Source of the DNA: a virus
Virus record (IMG/VR): IMGVR_UViG_3300043568_003076
Location: 1-56,503 of that record
Direction: 5' to 3' (one strand)
DNA length: 56,503 bases
Positions 1 through 7,464 of this stretch are shown one piece after another; the stretch's first letter is position 1, and each line of letters opens with the position of its first letter. The notes beneath the pieces were generated by a model. The model was not told the DNA's origin. It did not search any database and saw nothing but the letters and a program-made list of their open reading frames with translations. A program made the translations under genes and the position numbers.

Positions 1-527
1 ACCTTAACCAGTTTGAGGTGATTATTACTCCACCACCATTGGTATCGGGTAAAATCGGATTTGGAAATAATTTAATGCTTGAGCACGTGCTTAAAGTATC
101 AACTCTACCTGAATTTTCAGGTTCAGGTTCAGCAGTAGTTACTCAAAACTATAAATTCTCGCAAAGAACTTATGCTCCAGCTAAACCGGCTCAAACATAT
201 CATCAGTTTACAATTGAATTTGAGGTTAACTTAAATAATAATAATGATATGTATATCTACAATGCTCTAAGATCATGGGGAGATTTAATATACGATCCAT
301 TAACTGGTCGTCAAGGTCTAAAAGCTGATTACGCAGATGCAAGCATTCAAGTAACAATGTTTAATAGAGCTGGTGTAATTTATAGAGATTTTGTATTTGG
401 CCCAGTATTTCTTGGTCCAACCAAAATGACTGAAACTGTTCTTGACTATACAGCAGATAATTCAATTTATAAGTTAACTGCACAATTTACAGCAGATACT
501 TATAAAGAAACCCGAATTGGTCAATAA
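1..527 (+). CDS. 19: Tail tube protein, gp19-like (5' end cut off by window)
   Basis: This is probably the subunit of the inner tail tube of a contractile tail. The reading frame is open to the left edge, and the codons before the first possible start (GTG at 18) read LNQFEV, matching the conserved early stretch of T4 gp19 (RPNLFQVEI). The gene therefore very likely begins outside the window and GTG-18 is internal. About 174 residues are visible, close to the 163 of T4 gp19, so only a short N-terminal part is missing. The body is beta-rich, with a central W-G-D-L-I-Y-D-P segment and a C-terminal strand region, as in gp19/Hcp-fold tube proteins. The sheath gene, adjacent in T4, lies 13 kb away here. 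The family call rests on recognition of the pattern and on the phage context; no alignment was run. Confidence 0.72.
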   Translation, partial: LNQFEVIITPPPLVSGKIGFGNNLMLEHVLKVSTLPEFSGSGSAVVTQNYKFSQRTYAPAKPAQTYHQFTIEFEVNLNNNNDMYIYNALRSWGDLIYDPLTGRQGLKADYADASIQVTMFNRAGVIYRDFVFGPVFLGPTKMTETVLDYTADNSIYKLTAQFTADTYKETRIGQ

Positions 528-545
528 AATAACTGTTACTATATA

Positions 546-1196
546 ATGGACATATTTAATGTAAAACGCCGAGACAATCCTTCAATGGATAATTATATGG
601 ACCTAAAGAAACCAGGTTTCGGTGGTCCAAATTCAAAGGAAGACTTTGATAAATCAAAAAGAAAATCACTTGAAGGATACCAACGAGTAGTTGACAGAAA
701 TGCCGATTTCGAAGGTGGAAATTTCAATCATAATTATGACCCAACGTGGAAAGCAGTAACCCGTGATTTAATTTCAAGAACTGCAAAGAAAAAACCATTT
801 AATCCAATGTACGCAAAACAAACAATTGCAACAGTTAATGCTGTTGAAGAAGGTACTATCAAACGCTTTGAACAATTCGTTAATGAAAACGAAGGTTTTA
901 ATATGTTTGCTGAAGCTGAAGAAGAAACTCCAGAAATGGAAGAAACAACTCCAGAAATGGAAGAAGAAGTTGAAGTAGATCAAGAACAAGTAGAAATGCT
1001 AATGGCAGATTTCGGAGATGATCTTGAAGAAATGATTGATGAAATCGCTGAAAAAATGGAACTTGAAAAAGAAGAAGTTTGCGATATTCTATGTGCAGCT
1101 ATTAAAAAGATGTGCGCTCCTGCTGAAGAAGAGGAAGAAGAAGAAGAAGAAAATCCAGAAGGTGAAGAACCTACTGAAGAAGAAAACGAAGCATAA
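546..1196 (+). CDS. Acidic protein with internal capsid-targeting-like motif; possible prohead core protein
   Basis: A 216-residue protein of unknown function. Residues 1-100 are polar with no recognised domain. Residues 105-114 (IKRFEQFVNE) match the short motif found at the N-terminus of several other proteins in this window. From about residue 122 the protein is extremely glutamate-rich, with a helical segment at 145-190 and an almost pure Glu tail at 194-216. The near-repeat TPEMEE occurs twice (128-139). A short protein with a cleavable-looking F-x-x-F-V-x-E motif and a polyacidic tail recalls T4 prohead core protein gp67, but there is no direct sequence match. It lies 18 bases after the tail tube gene and 3 bases before the next gene, so it is probably co-transcribed as a late gene. 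The role is inference. Confidence 0.6.
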   Translation: MDIFNVKRRDNPSMDNYMDLKKPGFGGPNSKEDFDKSKRKSLEGYQRVVDRNADFEGGNFNHNYDPTWKAVTRDLISRTAKKKPFNPMYAKQTIATVNAVEEGTIKRFEQFVNENEGFNMFAEAEEETPEMEETTPEMEEEVEVDQEQVEMLMADFGDDLEEMIDEIAEKMELEKEEVCDILCAAIKKMCAPAEEEEEEEEENPEGEEPTEEENEA

Positions 1197-1199
1197 TTA

Positions 1200-1553
1200 A
1201 TGAGATTAATTAAATTATTTGAACAATGGGTTTCTGAAGAAGAAAAGGCTGTAGATTCTCCTAAAGTTGAGGATACGGCTAAACCCAGCAATTCATATAA
1301 TCTTAAAGTATCATCAACTGACGCTGGAGATTTTGAAGTTACCGCAAATGCCGATTCAGAATTTACAACAGATTCAGCAAAATCGTTTAATGTAATTAGT
1401 TCAACTAATTCAAATATTAAATCGGGAGCAACTATTATGGTTTCTCCAAAGGCTGATAAAGCTGGAGATTTTGATATTATTGCAGTAAATGACAAAACTA
1501 AACCAGAAGAGTCATTAATTTATTCAGGAACAGTAGAAACAACTAAATCCTAA
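1200..1553 (+). CDS. Small protein with N-terminal capsid-targeting-like leader
   Basis: A 117-residue protein without a recognised domain. Its first 15 residues, MRLIKLFEQWVSEEE, follow the leader pattern shared by several proteins in this window (basic, aromatic at spaced positions, then hydrophobic-x-Glu). The rest is polar, rich in Ser/Thr/Asp, and predicted beta. It contains two similar pieces, AGDFEVTA (about 42-49) and AGDFDIIAV (about 88-96), suggesting an internal duplication. It is the last gene of the plus-strand unit that includes the tail tube and ends just before a strong hairpin terminator. I infer a late-expressed head-associated protein whose leader may be cleaved by a prohead protease; function is unknown. 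Confidence 0.62.
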   Translation: MRLIKLFEQWVSEEEKAVDSPKVEDTAKPSNSYNLKVSSTDAGDFEVTANADSEFTTDSAKSFNVISSTNSNIKSGATIMVSPKADKAGDFDIIAVNDKTKPEESLIYSGTVETTKS

Positions 1554-1576
1554 GTTTTAAAAGTATATTAAATTAG

Positions 1577-1601
1577 AAAGGGGATTTATTGCCCCTTTTT
1601 T
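1577..1601. terminator. Bidirectional intrinsic terminator
   Basis: A 7-bp perfect stem (aaagggg / cccctttt side) with an 8-base loop is followed by six T on the plus strand and preceded by A-rich sequence that serves the minus strand. It sits between the stop of the plus gene ending at 1553 and the stop (1586) of the convergent minus gene, whose last codons lie within the hairpin. Confidence 0.85.
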
Positions 1602-1987
1602 ATTGTGTCTACTCCAGCAAGGTCCCCAATCTCTAATTCTGAATCAATTAGATGTGGAACAAAGTCGATTGTTGTGTATGCAGTATTTAAGAACTTAACT
1701 GTATTGTTAATGTTACTTGCACTTAGTCCAGCATTAACATAAATTATTCGATTATATTTTCGATTTCTTACGTTAATAGCCTTATCTATTAATTTCTTAA
1801 TTTCGTAATTAATTAAGAATGACTGTATTTTGTTAGGAACTAGAATGTCCTGATCAAATTTTTCTTTAATGATTTTATTTACGTTTAGTAAGTAATCACA
1901 TTTTTGTTTTTTAATAAAAATTTGAATGAATTGTTTTTGATCCTTTACGAAAATTATTTCGAGAGTACGATCTACTGAATCTATCAT
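1586..1987 (-). CDS. Hypothetical protein
   Basis: A 133-residue protein I do not recognise. It is lysine/isoleucine-rich with a predicted alpha/beta pattern. Hydrophobic strands occur near residues 8-14, 82-88 (NRIIYVNAG) and 105-114, with no membrane segment and no metal-binding motif. Its start overlaps the stop of the dCMP deaminase gene by 4 bases, so it is translationally coupled as the last gene of a thymidylate-synthase-like / deaminase unit that ends at the terminator at 1577-1601. The position hints at nucleotide metabolism or early takeover, but nothing in the sequence shows it. Confidence 0.55.
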   Translation of the reverse strand: MIDSVDRTLEIIFVKDQKQFIQIFIKKQKCDYLLNVNKIIKEKFDQDILVPNKIQSFLINYEIKKLIDKAINVRNRKYNRIIYVNAGLSASNINNTVKFLNTAYTTIDFVPHLIDSELEIGDLAGVDTIKKGQ

Positions 1988-2439
1988 ATTGAATCATGGT
2001 CGATTTTTTTAACCTCAATTCCAGCACGACGTAAAAAATCTAAGCCATTTATATCTCGATATTCTTCAAGATATACAACTCGTTTAATACCTGATTGTAG
2101 AATTAATTTGCTACAGTCAGTACATGGGGAATAGGTAATATATAAGGTTGCACCATCACTACTTTGGGTAGATTTAGCGACTTTTGCTAATGCATTGGAT
2201 TCGGCATGTAAAACATACCATTTAGTTTTATATTCTTTAAAAGAACCATCTTCATTATTAATAGCTTCTTCACATTCATTTTCAAAACCAGAAGGAGTTC
2301 CATTAAACCCATCTGATATGATTGTATTATTTTTTACAATTAATGCACCAACTTTTTTTCTAGTTGCATGAGATAGCTCTGCCCAAACTTGGGCCATTTT
2401 AATGTAGGCTATATCTATTTTATGTTGCTTTTGATACAT
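1984..2439 (-). CDS. cd: dCMP deaminase
   Basis: Deaminates dCMP to dUMP, the feeder of dTMP synthesis, in the cytoplasm. The zinc-dependent cytidine/deoxycytidylate deaminase signature is complete: HAE at residues 78-80 (zinc ligand His and proton-shuttling Glu) and PCTDC at 105-109 (two Cys ligands). The GALIV strand at 31-35 and the NGTPSG segment at 46-51 also fit the dCMP deaminase subgroup. The length of 151 fits the usual 150-190. It is sandwiched between the thymidylate-synthase-like gene (2-base gap) and an unknown gene (4-base overlap). T4 gp-cd is the obvious counterpart. Confidence 0.93.
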   Translation of the reverse strand: MYQKQHKIDIAYIKMAQVWAELSHATRKKVGALIVKNNTIISDGFNGTPSGFENECEEAINNEDGSFKEYKTKWYVLHAESNALAKVAKSTQSSDGATLYITYSPCTDCSKLILQSGIKRVVYLEEYRDINGLDFLRRAGIEVKKIDHDSI

Positions 2440-2441
2440 TC

Positions 2442-3326
2442 TTATTTAGATTGAAAAGTTTTATCATATATCCATTTAAAAATATCTTCTCCATCTTGGA
2501 ATAGGATAATATCATTGGACTCTGAGGTGATTGCATTAAATAAGGTTTTAAAATCAGAGGTTTGACTGCCATCTATTTCAATTAAGTCTGATACGATTGG
2601 CGGTAGTGTTATTGAGGTAAATGGTTCAGCTAGCATTCTTGAAGCAAGGTCATAGTGTCTATCATAGACGTGATATGAATTTGCAACATGAGTATAGGTC
2701 CCTAATTCAAGATCTGGATAAAAATGCTTTAGATGAGATAAGATTTGCATTTGTAATGAACAAAAGAAGGCTACGTCGGTTGCAGTACCCCAGATTGCAT
2801 CATTACTTCTCATAAATACACTCATATAAAGTTTATTTTGTCTGATATGTAAATTTGCATACATTGTACAAACAAAATCTTTATTTGAAGAATATTGGTG
2901 TTTTGGTTTATTAAAGTGTAGTACGGCCTGTCTGGTATTCTGATCAGTTGCTAAGCTTTGAATTGCCCATTGGTATTGACTAATTGCGTGCTCATTTTTT
3001 TCAGTAAATATTAGGTTTCCATATGCTGAATTGACAGTTCCATCGATATTTTGAATTTCTTCCCAGAACTTTGCCCATTTTGAAATAAATGCTGAATCAT
3101 TACGGCCTGCATAATACCATAAAAACTCAGCCGCAATATATTTCTGCTGAGAACCTCTAACTGAATTTTCGTAAAGACACTGAGTTGGGTCTTCAATAAC
3201 TAGAGCAACATCTAGTAATTCTTTACTAGTCGTGCCTCGTGCATTATTAACAAGTCCATAAGTTAATAAAAACTTAATAGAATCACGATATGCATCAGCA
3301 AATGTTAAACCTTTAAATATTATCAT
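2442..3326 (-). CDS. Thymidylate-synthase-superfamily enzyme, dCMP-hydroxymethylase-like
   Basis: A folate-dependent pyrimidine C5-alkylating enzyme. The nucleophile is Cys153 in DFVCT, followed by MRSND (172-176) for phosphate binding and the S-Y-H-V-Y-D-R-H segment (217-224). Normal thymidylate synthases have P-C-H around the Cys and an Asn after G-x-P-F. Here the equivalent residue is Asp184 (WGTATD). T4 gp42 dCMP hydroxymethylase also has DF-x-CT, MRSND, this Asp (it selects dCMP over dUMP), and SLHVYSRH. The enzyme could therefore make 5-hydroxymethyl- or 5-methyl-dCMP rather than dTMP. However, such Asp variants also occur in divergent phage enzymes of uncertain substrate, and the adjacent dCMP deaminase would suit a plain thymidylate synthase. 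Length 294 is between gp42 (246) and longer synthases. Family is sure; substrate is not. Confidence 0.85.
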   Translation of the reverse strand: MIIFKGLTFADAYRDSIKFLLTYGLVNNARGTTSKELLDVALVIEDPTQCLYENSVRGSQQKYIAAEFLWYYAGRNDSAFISKWAKFWEEIQNIDGTVNSAYGNLIFTEKNEHAISQYQWAIQSLATDQNTRQAVLHFNKPKHQYSSNKDFVCTMYANLHIRQNKLYMSVFMRSNDAIWGTATDVAFFCSLQMQILSHLKHFYPDLELGTYTHVANSYHVYDRHYDLASRMLAEPFTSITLPPIVSDLIEIDGSQTSDFKTLFNAITSESNDIILFQDGEDIFKWIYDKTFQSK

Positions 3327-3386
3327 ATTGTTTGTTAATTTTAATCAAACTCACCGTTAGATCTTATTAATATACTATGAAAATGA

Positions 3387-3414
3387 AAAAGGGTTAACTT
3401 AGTTAAGCCCTTTT
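3387..3414 (-). terminator. Intrinsic terminator for the 13.6-3.4 kb minus-strand unit
   Basis: Read on the minus strand, AAAAGGGCTTAAC pairs with GTTAACCCTTTT around a short loop (one bulged base), followed by a T run. The stop codon of the 34-residue gene lies in the stem. It separates the replication/recombination block from the thymidylate-synthase-like gene, so the 70 bases downstream (3327-3386) should hold that gene's promoter. Confidence 0.7.
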
Positions 3415-3503
3415 GCCATTAGCAGTATGAGTCCAGCAAACCATATGAGTATTATTGTAATAACTGCAATGTCTTTGAATTTAGATTTTTTAGATTTTTT
3501 CAT
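3399..3503 (-). CDS. Small single-pass membrane protein (34 aa)
   Basis: A short reading frame that encodes a lysine-rich N-terminus (MKKSKKSKFKD) followed by one strongly hydrophobic helix of about 20 residues (roughly 13-32) and a short basic end. It fills an otherwise unexplained 190-base gap at the end of the 46/47 operon. It starts 12 bases after the stop of gene 46 and ends inside the terminator hairpin, as a genuine last gene would. The positive-inside rule predicts a cytoplasmic N-terminus. Function is unknown. Small membrane proteins at the end of phage early operons can act on the host envelope or division, but that is speculation. Confidence 0.55.
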   Translation of the reverse strand: MKKSKKSKFKDIAVITIILIWFAGLILLMAKGLN

Positions 3504-3514
3504 GGGTTTATGTA

Positions 3515-5176
3515 TTAAATGATGGTTAGGTCTGAGAAATGATCAGTATTTTCAACTTGGATTTTAGTATCAAAGTATTCTTCTGGCAATGGGTCATGTG
3601 AAATTACAAATACTGTCATATTATATTTCTTTGAAAACGTTTTAAGTAGATCAACTACTCTAAATATTGAGTCAACGTCTAATGACGAAAATACTTCGTC
3701 TAAGAAAAGAAGATTTACTTTATTATGCTTTAGTTTAATTAGTTCAAGAATACATAAAAGTACAATTAAATTCATTTTCTTTTGTTCTCCAGAAGATAAT
3801 GAGTCTGGCGAAACTTGCATACCTAAATGAGTAATGATTGGATTAAATTCTAAATCAAACTCAAATGCAAATTTGAATTCAAGCACCTTTGCTGTTTTTA
3901 AGATCTTTTTATTTAATAATGGAATAATTTGACTCATTAGCATACGCTTCATACCATTATCAGATAGGATCATTTCCATTTCTTGCGAAACTTTTAATTT
4001 TTCAGTTTGAATAGCTAGACTATTACCAGCTGTACCGATTTCAGTTTCAATATTTTTTATTACTTCAACTAGATGTTTATCTGACGTCTGTTTACCTTGT
4101 TGAGATAATTGTTGGATTTCTCTTTTTACTGTAGAGACTTGAGCGTCAATTTTATAAAATCTATCCTTTGCTTTATTTTGGTTTGACTCTATTGACGATA
4201 AGTCAAATTCATTACTCTTAATTGTTTGAGAAATATCAGGAATAGAGGACTCTTGCGATTCTTTTAATTTTAATAATTTGTCCTTGATTTGACTATGAAT
4301 TTCATCAGTTAAATCAGATAAACAATGAGGACATTTATTTTTATTGTAAAGATCAAGCTTCTTTTGTATTTCTGAAATATTTGCTCTAATTGTAGTTAAT
4401 TCATCACGTGATGTTCTAACCATTGTTTGTATTTTTGAAAGCTCTGTTGTAAAACTACCTGCTTCAATTCTAGCAGACTCTTTTAAATCAACTAATTTTT
4501 TTAATTCAATATTAAGCTCTTCAATTCTAGCAGTATTAGTTGCTTGAATTTCATTTTTTAAATTTTCAAGTTGATTAACTGATGATTCTAATAATCTTTG
4601 GTTACTTGCAATTGACGATTCAAGTGGAGTAATTTCGCCTTTAACGCGTTTAGTATCTTCTTTAGATATTTTAGACATGTCATTAACAATATCTAGTCCA
4701 AAAATCTTATCAATAATTTGACGTTTATCTGCTGGGCTTAATTTAACAAAACTTTTAAAGTCATTTACTGATAAGCTGATTGTGTTTGAGAATACATTAA
4801 ATGGTAATTTAGTTAATTCCTCTTCAATAAAATCGTCTACTCTTCGTTTATCTGGCAAATTATATTCAGCTCCATCAATTGAAAGCTTTGAGAAATTGGG
4901 TTCAAGACCACGCTCTATATCAATAAGTCTACCATTCCCTGTTGTAAATTTAATTTGGGTATAAGCATTCTTATTAATTCGGTTTGGGATTTCTTTAGTT
5001 TTACGAATTGCTGATTTTCCATAAATTGCAACAGTCAATGCATCAGAAATTGATGATTTACCACTGCCGTTTTTACCCTGAACCAAAATTAATCTAGGCT
5101 CATCAGTAAATTTAAAAGTCTGTAATTTATTGCCGTATGAGCAAATATTTCTAAAGGAAAATTCGTGTATCTTCAT
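3515..5176 (-). CDS. 46: Recombination/repair ATPase-nuclease large subunit, gp46 (Rad50/SbcC-like)
   Basis: ATPase partner of the gp47 nuclease. Together they resect DNA ends for recombination-dependent replication and host DNA breakdown. Walker A is GKNGSGKSS (34-42). Long coiled coils run about 180-280 and 295-400 around a zinc hook CPHC (282-285). The ABC signature is SSGEQKK (461-467), Walker B LLFLDE (489-494) and the switch His is in VISHD (524-528). Length 553 is near T4 gp46 (560). The ATG overlaps the stop of the upstream SET-like gene by one base (TAATG), so the 47 / SET-like / 46 genes are coupled. Confidence 0.95.
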   Translation of the reverse strand: MKIHEFSFRNICSYGNKLQTFKFTDEPRLILVQGKNGSGKSSISDALTVAIYGKSAIRKTKEIPNRINKNAYTQIKFTTGNGRLIDIERGLEPNFSKLSIDGAEYNLPDKRRVDDFIEEELTKLPFNVFSNTISLSVNDFKSFVKLSPADKRQIIDKIFGLDIVNDMSKISKEDTKRVKGEITPLESSIASNQRLLESSVNQLENLKNEIQATNTARIEELNIELKKLVDLKESARIEAGSFTTELSKIQTMVRTSRDELTTIRANISEIQKKLDLYNKNKCPHCLSDLTDEIHSQIKDKLLKLKESQESSIPDISQTIKSNEFDLSSIESNQNKAKDRFYKIDAQVSTVKREIQQLSQQGKQTSDKHLVEVIKNIETEIGTAGNSLAIQTEKLKVSQEMEMILSDNGMKRMLMSQIIPLLNKKILKTAKVLEFKFAFEFDLEFNPIITHLGMQVSPDSLSSGEQKKMNLIVLLCILELIKLKHNKVNLLFLDEVFSSLDVDSIFRVVDLLKTFSKKYNMTVFVISHDPLPEEYFDTKIQVENTDHFSDLTII

Positions 5177-5670
5177 TAATTTAAAAAATAGGTAAGTTCT
5201 TGATCTGGGTCAATATCTTGTACTGTATAGAATTTATATAGTTTTTTCTCAGAATCATAATCCCAATTGATATTAGGAGACGTGGATTTTCTGTAAATTG
5301 AGCCAAAGCCTAATAGGATTGCATGAGAATCGATATGCAACATTTTATTTGGATTGATTACATCATATACAATTGCTTTAAATTGCTCTGCTGAAATAAG
5401 ACCGCGATCTAGCCTCTCCTGTAAATTAAGATCTGCCAGTTTTTCAGCAATCTCGCGCTCTTTATTAAGACCGTCTGGATTAACAAACAGCCGGTTATCT
5501 AATACTTGATCGTGGTTTTTAAGTAAAAGTTGAGTTTTTTGGCTTATTGGAATCCATGCACAAAACTCAATGGTTGAATTTCTATAAATTTGAGCACTAC
5601 TAAATACGCCAAATTCTTTAGAATTTATAGGCTTTACATATAAACTAGATAGGATGCTTGGGTTACTCAT
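5176..5670 (-). CDS. SET-domain-like protein (putative lysine methyltransferase)
   Basis: A 164-residue protein with the landmarks of a minimal SET domain. An early G-V-F segment (21-23) follows a KPINSKEF stretch. A central LGFGSIYRKSTSPNINW region (120-136) is at the position of the family's R-F-x-N-H-x-x-x-P-N AdoMet-binding motif. The end, QDIDPDQELTYFLN (151-164), matches the I-x-x-G-E-E-L-x-x-x-Y motif. The NH of the NHS motif is replaced by RK and the usual terminal Tyr by Phe, so activity may be altered. The helical insert at 65-105 would be the iSET region. It lies between genes 47 (8-base overlap) and 46 (1-base overlap), an unusual place. A target among recombination proteins or host proteins is conceivable, but no substrate can be read from the sequence. 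Confidence 0.6.
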   Translation of the reverse strand: MSNPSILSSLYVKPINSKEFGVFSSAQIYRNSTIEFCAWIPISQKTQLLLKNHDQVLDNRLFVNPDGLNKEREIAEKLADLNLQERLDRGLISAEQFKAIVYDVINPNKMLHIDSHAILLGFGSIYRKSTSPNINWDYDSEKKLYKFYTVQDIDPDQELTYFLN

Positions 5671-6775
5671 CGGCTGATTGTTGTTTTACTAAATTATGAA
5701 TTTCTATAAATTTTTGAGCTAATTCAGTTTTAAAAGTTTGTGAATAGTCTTTTGTCTTTATGTAGCTTTTAAATATATCAATAACATTAAATTGATCTTC
5801 TGGATTAAAGTCAGTTGAGGTAGACTCATCTGTTACCTGATCGACATATGTAAAAAATTCAACTTTTCTATGAGTTGATTTTGAAATAAGTTCCAAAAAT
5901 CTAGTTACTGAGAATTTATTAACAAAATTTACACTAATCATAATATCAACAAATGAATTATTTAATTTTTCAATTACGTCATTTGCTGGCATTTCCAATA
6001 GTTCAAATATATCAAATTTCTTATAGACTGGAGATTGAGTATTTTCAATAAATTTCTCAGTTAATTTTTGAGAAGACACATCTAATTGATAAAAACCTTT
6101 AGTATTATCACGATCTCCTCTATCCATTTGGTATGGTGTTCCAGTATAGAGAACATTTTTAAATTCTTGACGATGATGAATATGGCCAGCATAAACACGT
6201 TTATAAGAAGATAACATATCTACTTCAATTCCATGTTCAACCTTTGTCCATTTATTAAAGCTAAGACCCTTAATGTCTGCATGACAAATAATATATTCAC
6301 ATAAATCTTTGTGGTCAGTTATTATTTGGTTTAAACGATTAGTGTCTTCAACCCAAGGTAACATTAAAAAGTTATGGGAACCGTTAATTGTAATAATTTC
6401 AGGATTTTCAAATACATGAATATTATCAGCAATATGTGAAATTGCTTTTAAAGAGTGAACAACGTTTCTATCTTTATAATAGACGTCATGGTTTCCAATA
6501 ATGATATAGATACCTCTTTTAAATTTCTCAGAAAGCTTTTTAAAAATAGTTAAGGCTTCATCGTGTACTCGAACATTAATTGATTCACGCGAATGAAATA
6601 CGTCGCCTTCTAAAAATAACACATCTCGGTCTTCATCAAAATCTTCATCTACTTTATTAATTAAAAAGTCCAATAGAAAATCCTTTTGTATTTGAATCCA
6701 TTCTATTGAATTATTTTTTATTCCTAAATGTAAATCACCAACTAGTGTTATTTTTCGAATATTTGTAAGCTTCAT
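5663..6775 (-). CDS. 47: Recombination nuclease small subunit, gp47 (Mre11/SbcD-like)
   Basis: Metal-dependent exo/endonuclease subunit of the 46/47 complex. The calcineurin-like phosphoesterase motifs are in order: DLHLG (14-18), EGDVFH (56-61), GNHD (94-97), CHAD (about 164-167) and GHIHH (197-201). The second motif has GDVF rather than GDxxD, as in several phage homologues. The C-terminal 150 residues would form the capping and gp46-binding region. Length 370 compares with 339 in T4. It begins one base beyond the stop of the upstream 223-residue gene and overlaps the SET-like gene by 8 bases. Confidence 0.94.
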   Translation of the reverse strand: MKLTNIRKITLVGDLHLGIKNNSIEWIQIQKDFLLDFLINKVDEDFDEDRDVLFLEGDVFHSRESINVRVHDEALTIFKKLSEKFKRGIYIIIGNHDVYYKDRNVVHSLKAISHIADNIHVFENPEIITINGSHNFLMLPWVEDTNRLNQIITDHKDLCEYIICHADIKGLSFNKWTKVEHGIEVDMLSSYKRVYAGHIHHRQEFKNVLYTGTPYQMDRGDRDNTKGFYQLDVSSQKLTEKFIENTQSPVYKKFDIFELLEMPANDVIEKLNNSFVDIMISVNFVNKFSVTRFLELISKSTHRKVEFFTYVDQVTDESTSTDFNPEDQFNVIDIFKSYIKTKDYSQTFKTELAQKFIEIHNLVKQQSADE

Positions 6776-6776
6776 T

Positions 6777-7448
6777 TTAAAATATTTTATAGTTCTTACC
6801 CATGCTATCTAAAAATCCGTATTTACTATTTAATTCAACTAACAAAAGTTCCTTATTTTCATAAGTTAACATATCGAATATTTTTTTATATTCCATATTA
6901 AGAGTTGAAGAAATTGATTCAAGTACTTGGATTGGGCTAATGAATACGGTTGTATTTGTTCCAGTACTCAACCCATTTAAAATTATACCAAATATTTGGT
7001 TAATTTGTACTTTTGTAAATTTCTGCTTTTCAGGCTCATCGCCTAGGATCTCCTGCAGTTCAGAGCAACCTTTGATAAAGTTATATATGTCTCTTTGTAC
7101 AATAGTATAGTCTACGTGATCAGAATATCGGTCTGGGTCAGACATTGAATGCGCAGCTGAACCACTTTCTAACTTAATAGCTGAACCTGAAGTTGGCGAA
7201 TTATTATCGTCTTCATCATTATGTTCGTATCCTAAATTATAAGTATTTCCAAAAATCTTATCATTTCTTTTTAGGTCAGAATAGGCAAGTTTACGGCGTT
7301 CTAATTCGTCTTCGTCATAGTCTCCTTCAATTAATCCATCCTCTTCAATAATGTCGTCTTCGTTGTCAAATTCTAAGGTATCGTCTTGTTCAACGGTTAA
7401 ATCATTATCTAGATCTGAAAAATCGTCTGGGTGTTTTCTTGGTGCCAT
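6777..7448 (-). CDS. Hypothetical protein with acidic N-terminus
   Basis: A 223-residue protein I cannot assign. Residues 8-60 are highly acidic (Asp/Glu-rich, probably disordered). Residues 60-115 are polar with Gly/Ser. Residues 115-223 look like a compact helical domain beginning DYTIVQRDIYNF and ending GKNYKIF. It lies between helicase 41 (17-base gap) and nuclease 47 (1-base gap), so it is expressed with replication proteins. A helicase-loading or scaffold role would suit the place, and acidic tails are common in SSB-interacting proteins, but there is no sequence proof of any function. Confidence 0.55.
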   Translation of the reverse strand: MAPRKHPDDFSDLDNDLTVEQDDTLEFDNEDDIIEEDGLIEGDYDEDELERRKLAYSDLKRNDKIFGNTYNLGYEHNDEDDNNSPTSGSAIKLESGSAAHSMSDPDRYSDHVDYTIVQRDIYNFIKGCSELQEILGDEPEKQKFTKVQINQIFGIILNGLSTGTNTTVFISPIQVLESISSTLNMEYKKIFDMLTYENKELLLVELNSKYGFLDSMGKNYKIF

Positions 7449-7464
7449 TTGTGTATTTGTATTT

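Noticed and set aside
926-964. Direct repeat of actccagaaatggaagaa as a possible mobile or regulatory repeat
   Set aside because: It is in frame and encodes the TPEMEE repeat in an acidic low-complexity region, so a coding origin explains it.
980-1495. 171-codon open frame on the minus strand with long Ser runs
   Set aside because: Antisense of the GAA/GAG-rich acidic gene; polyserine is the complement of polyglutamate codons.
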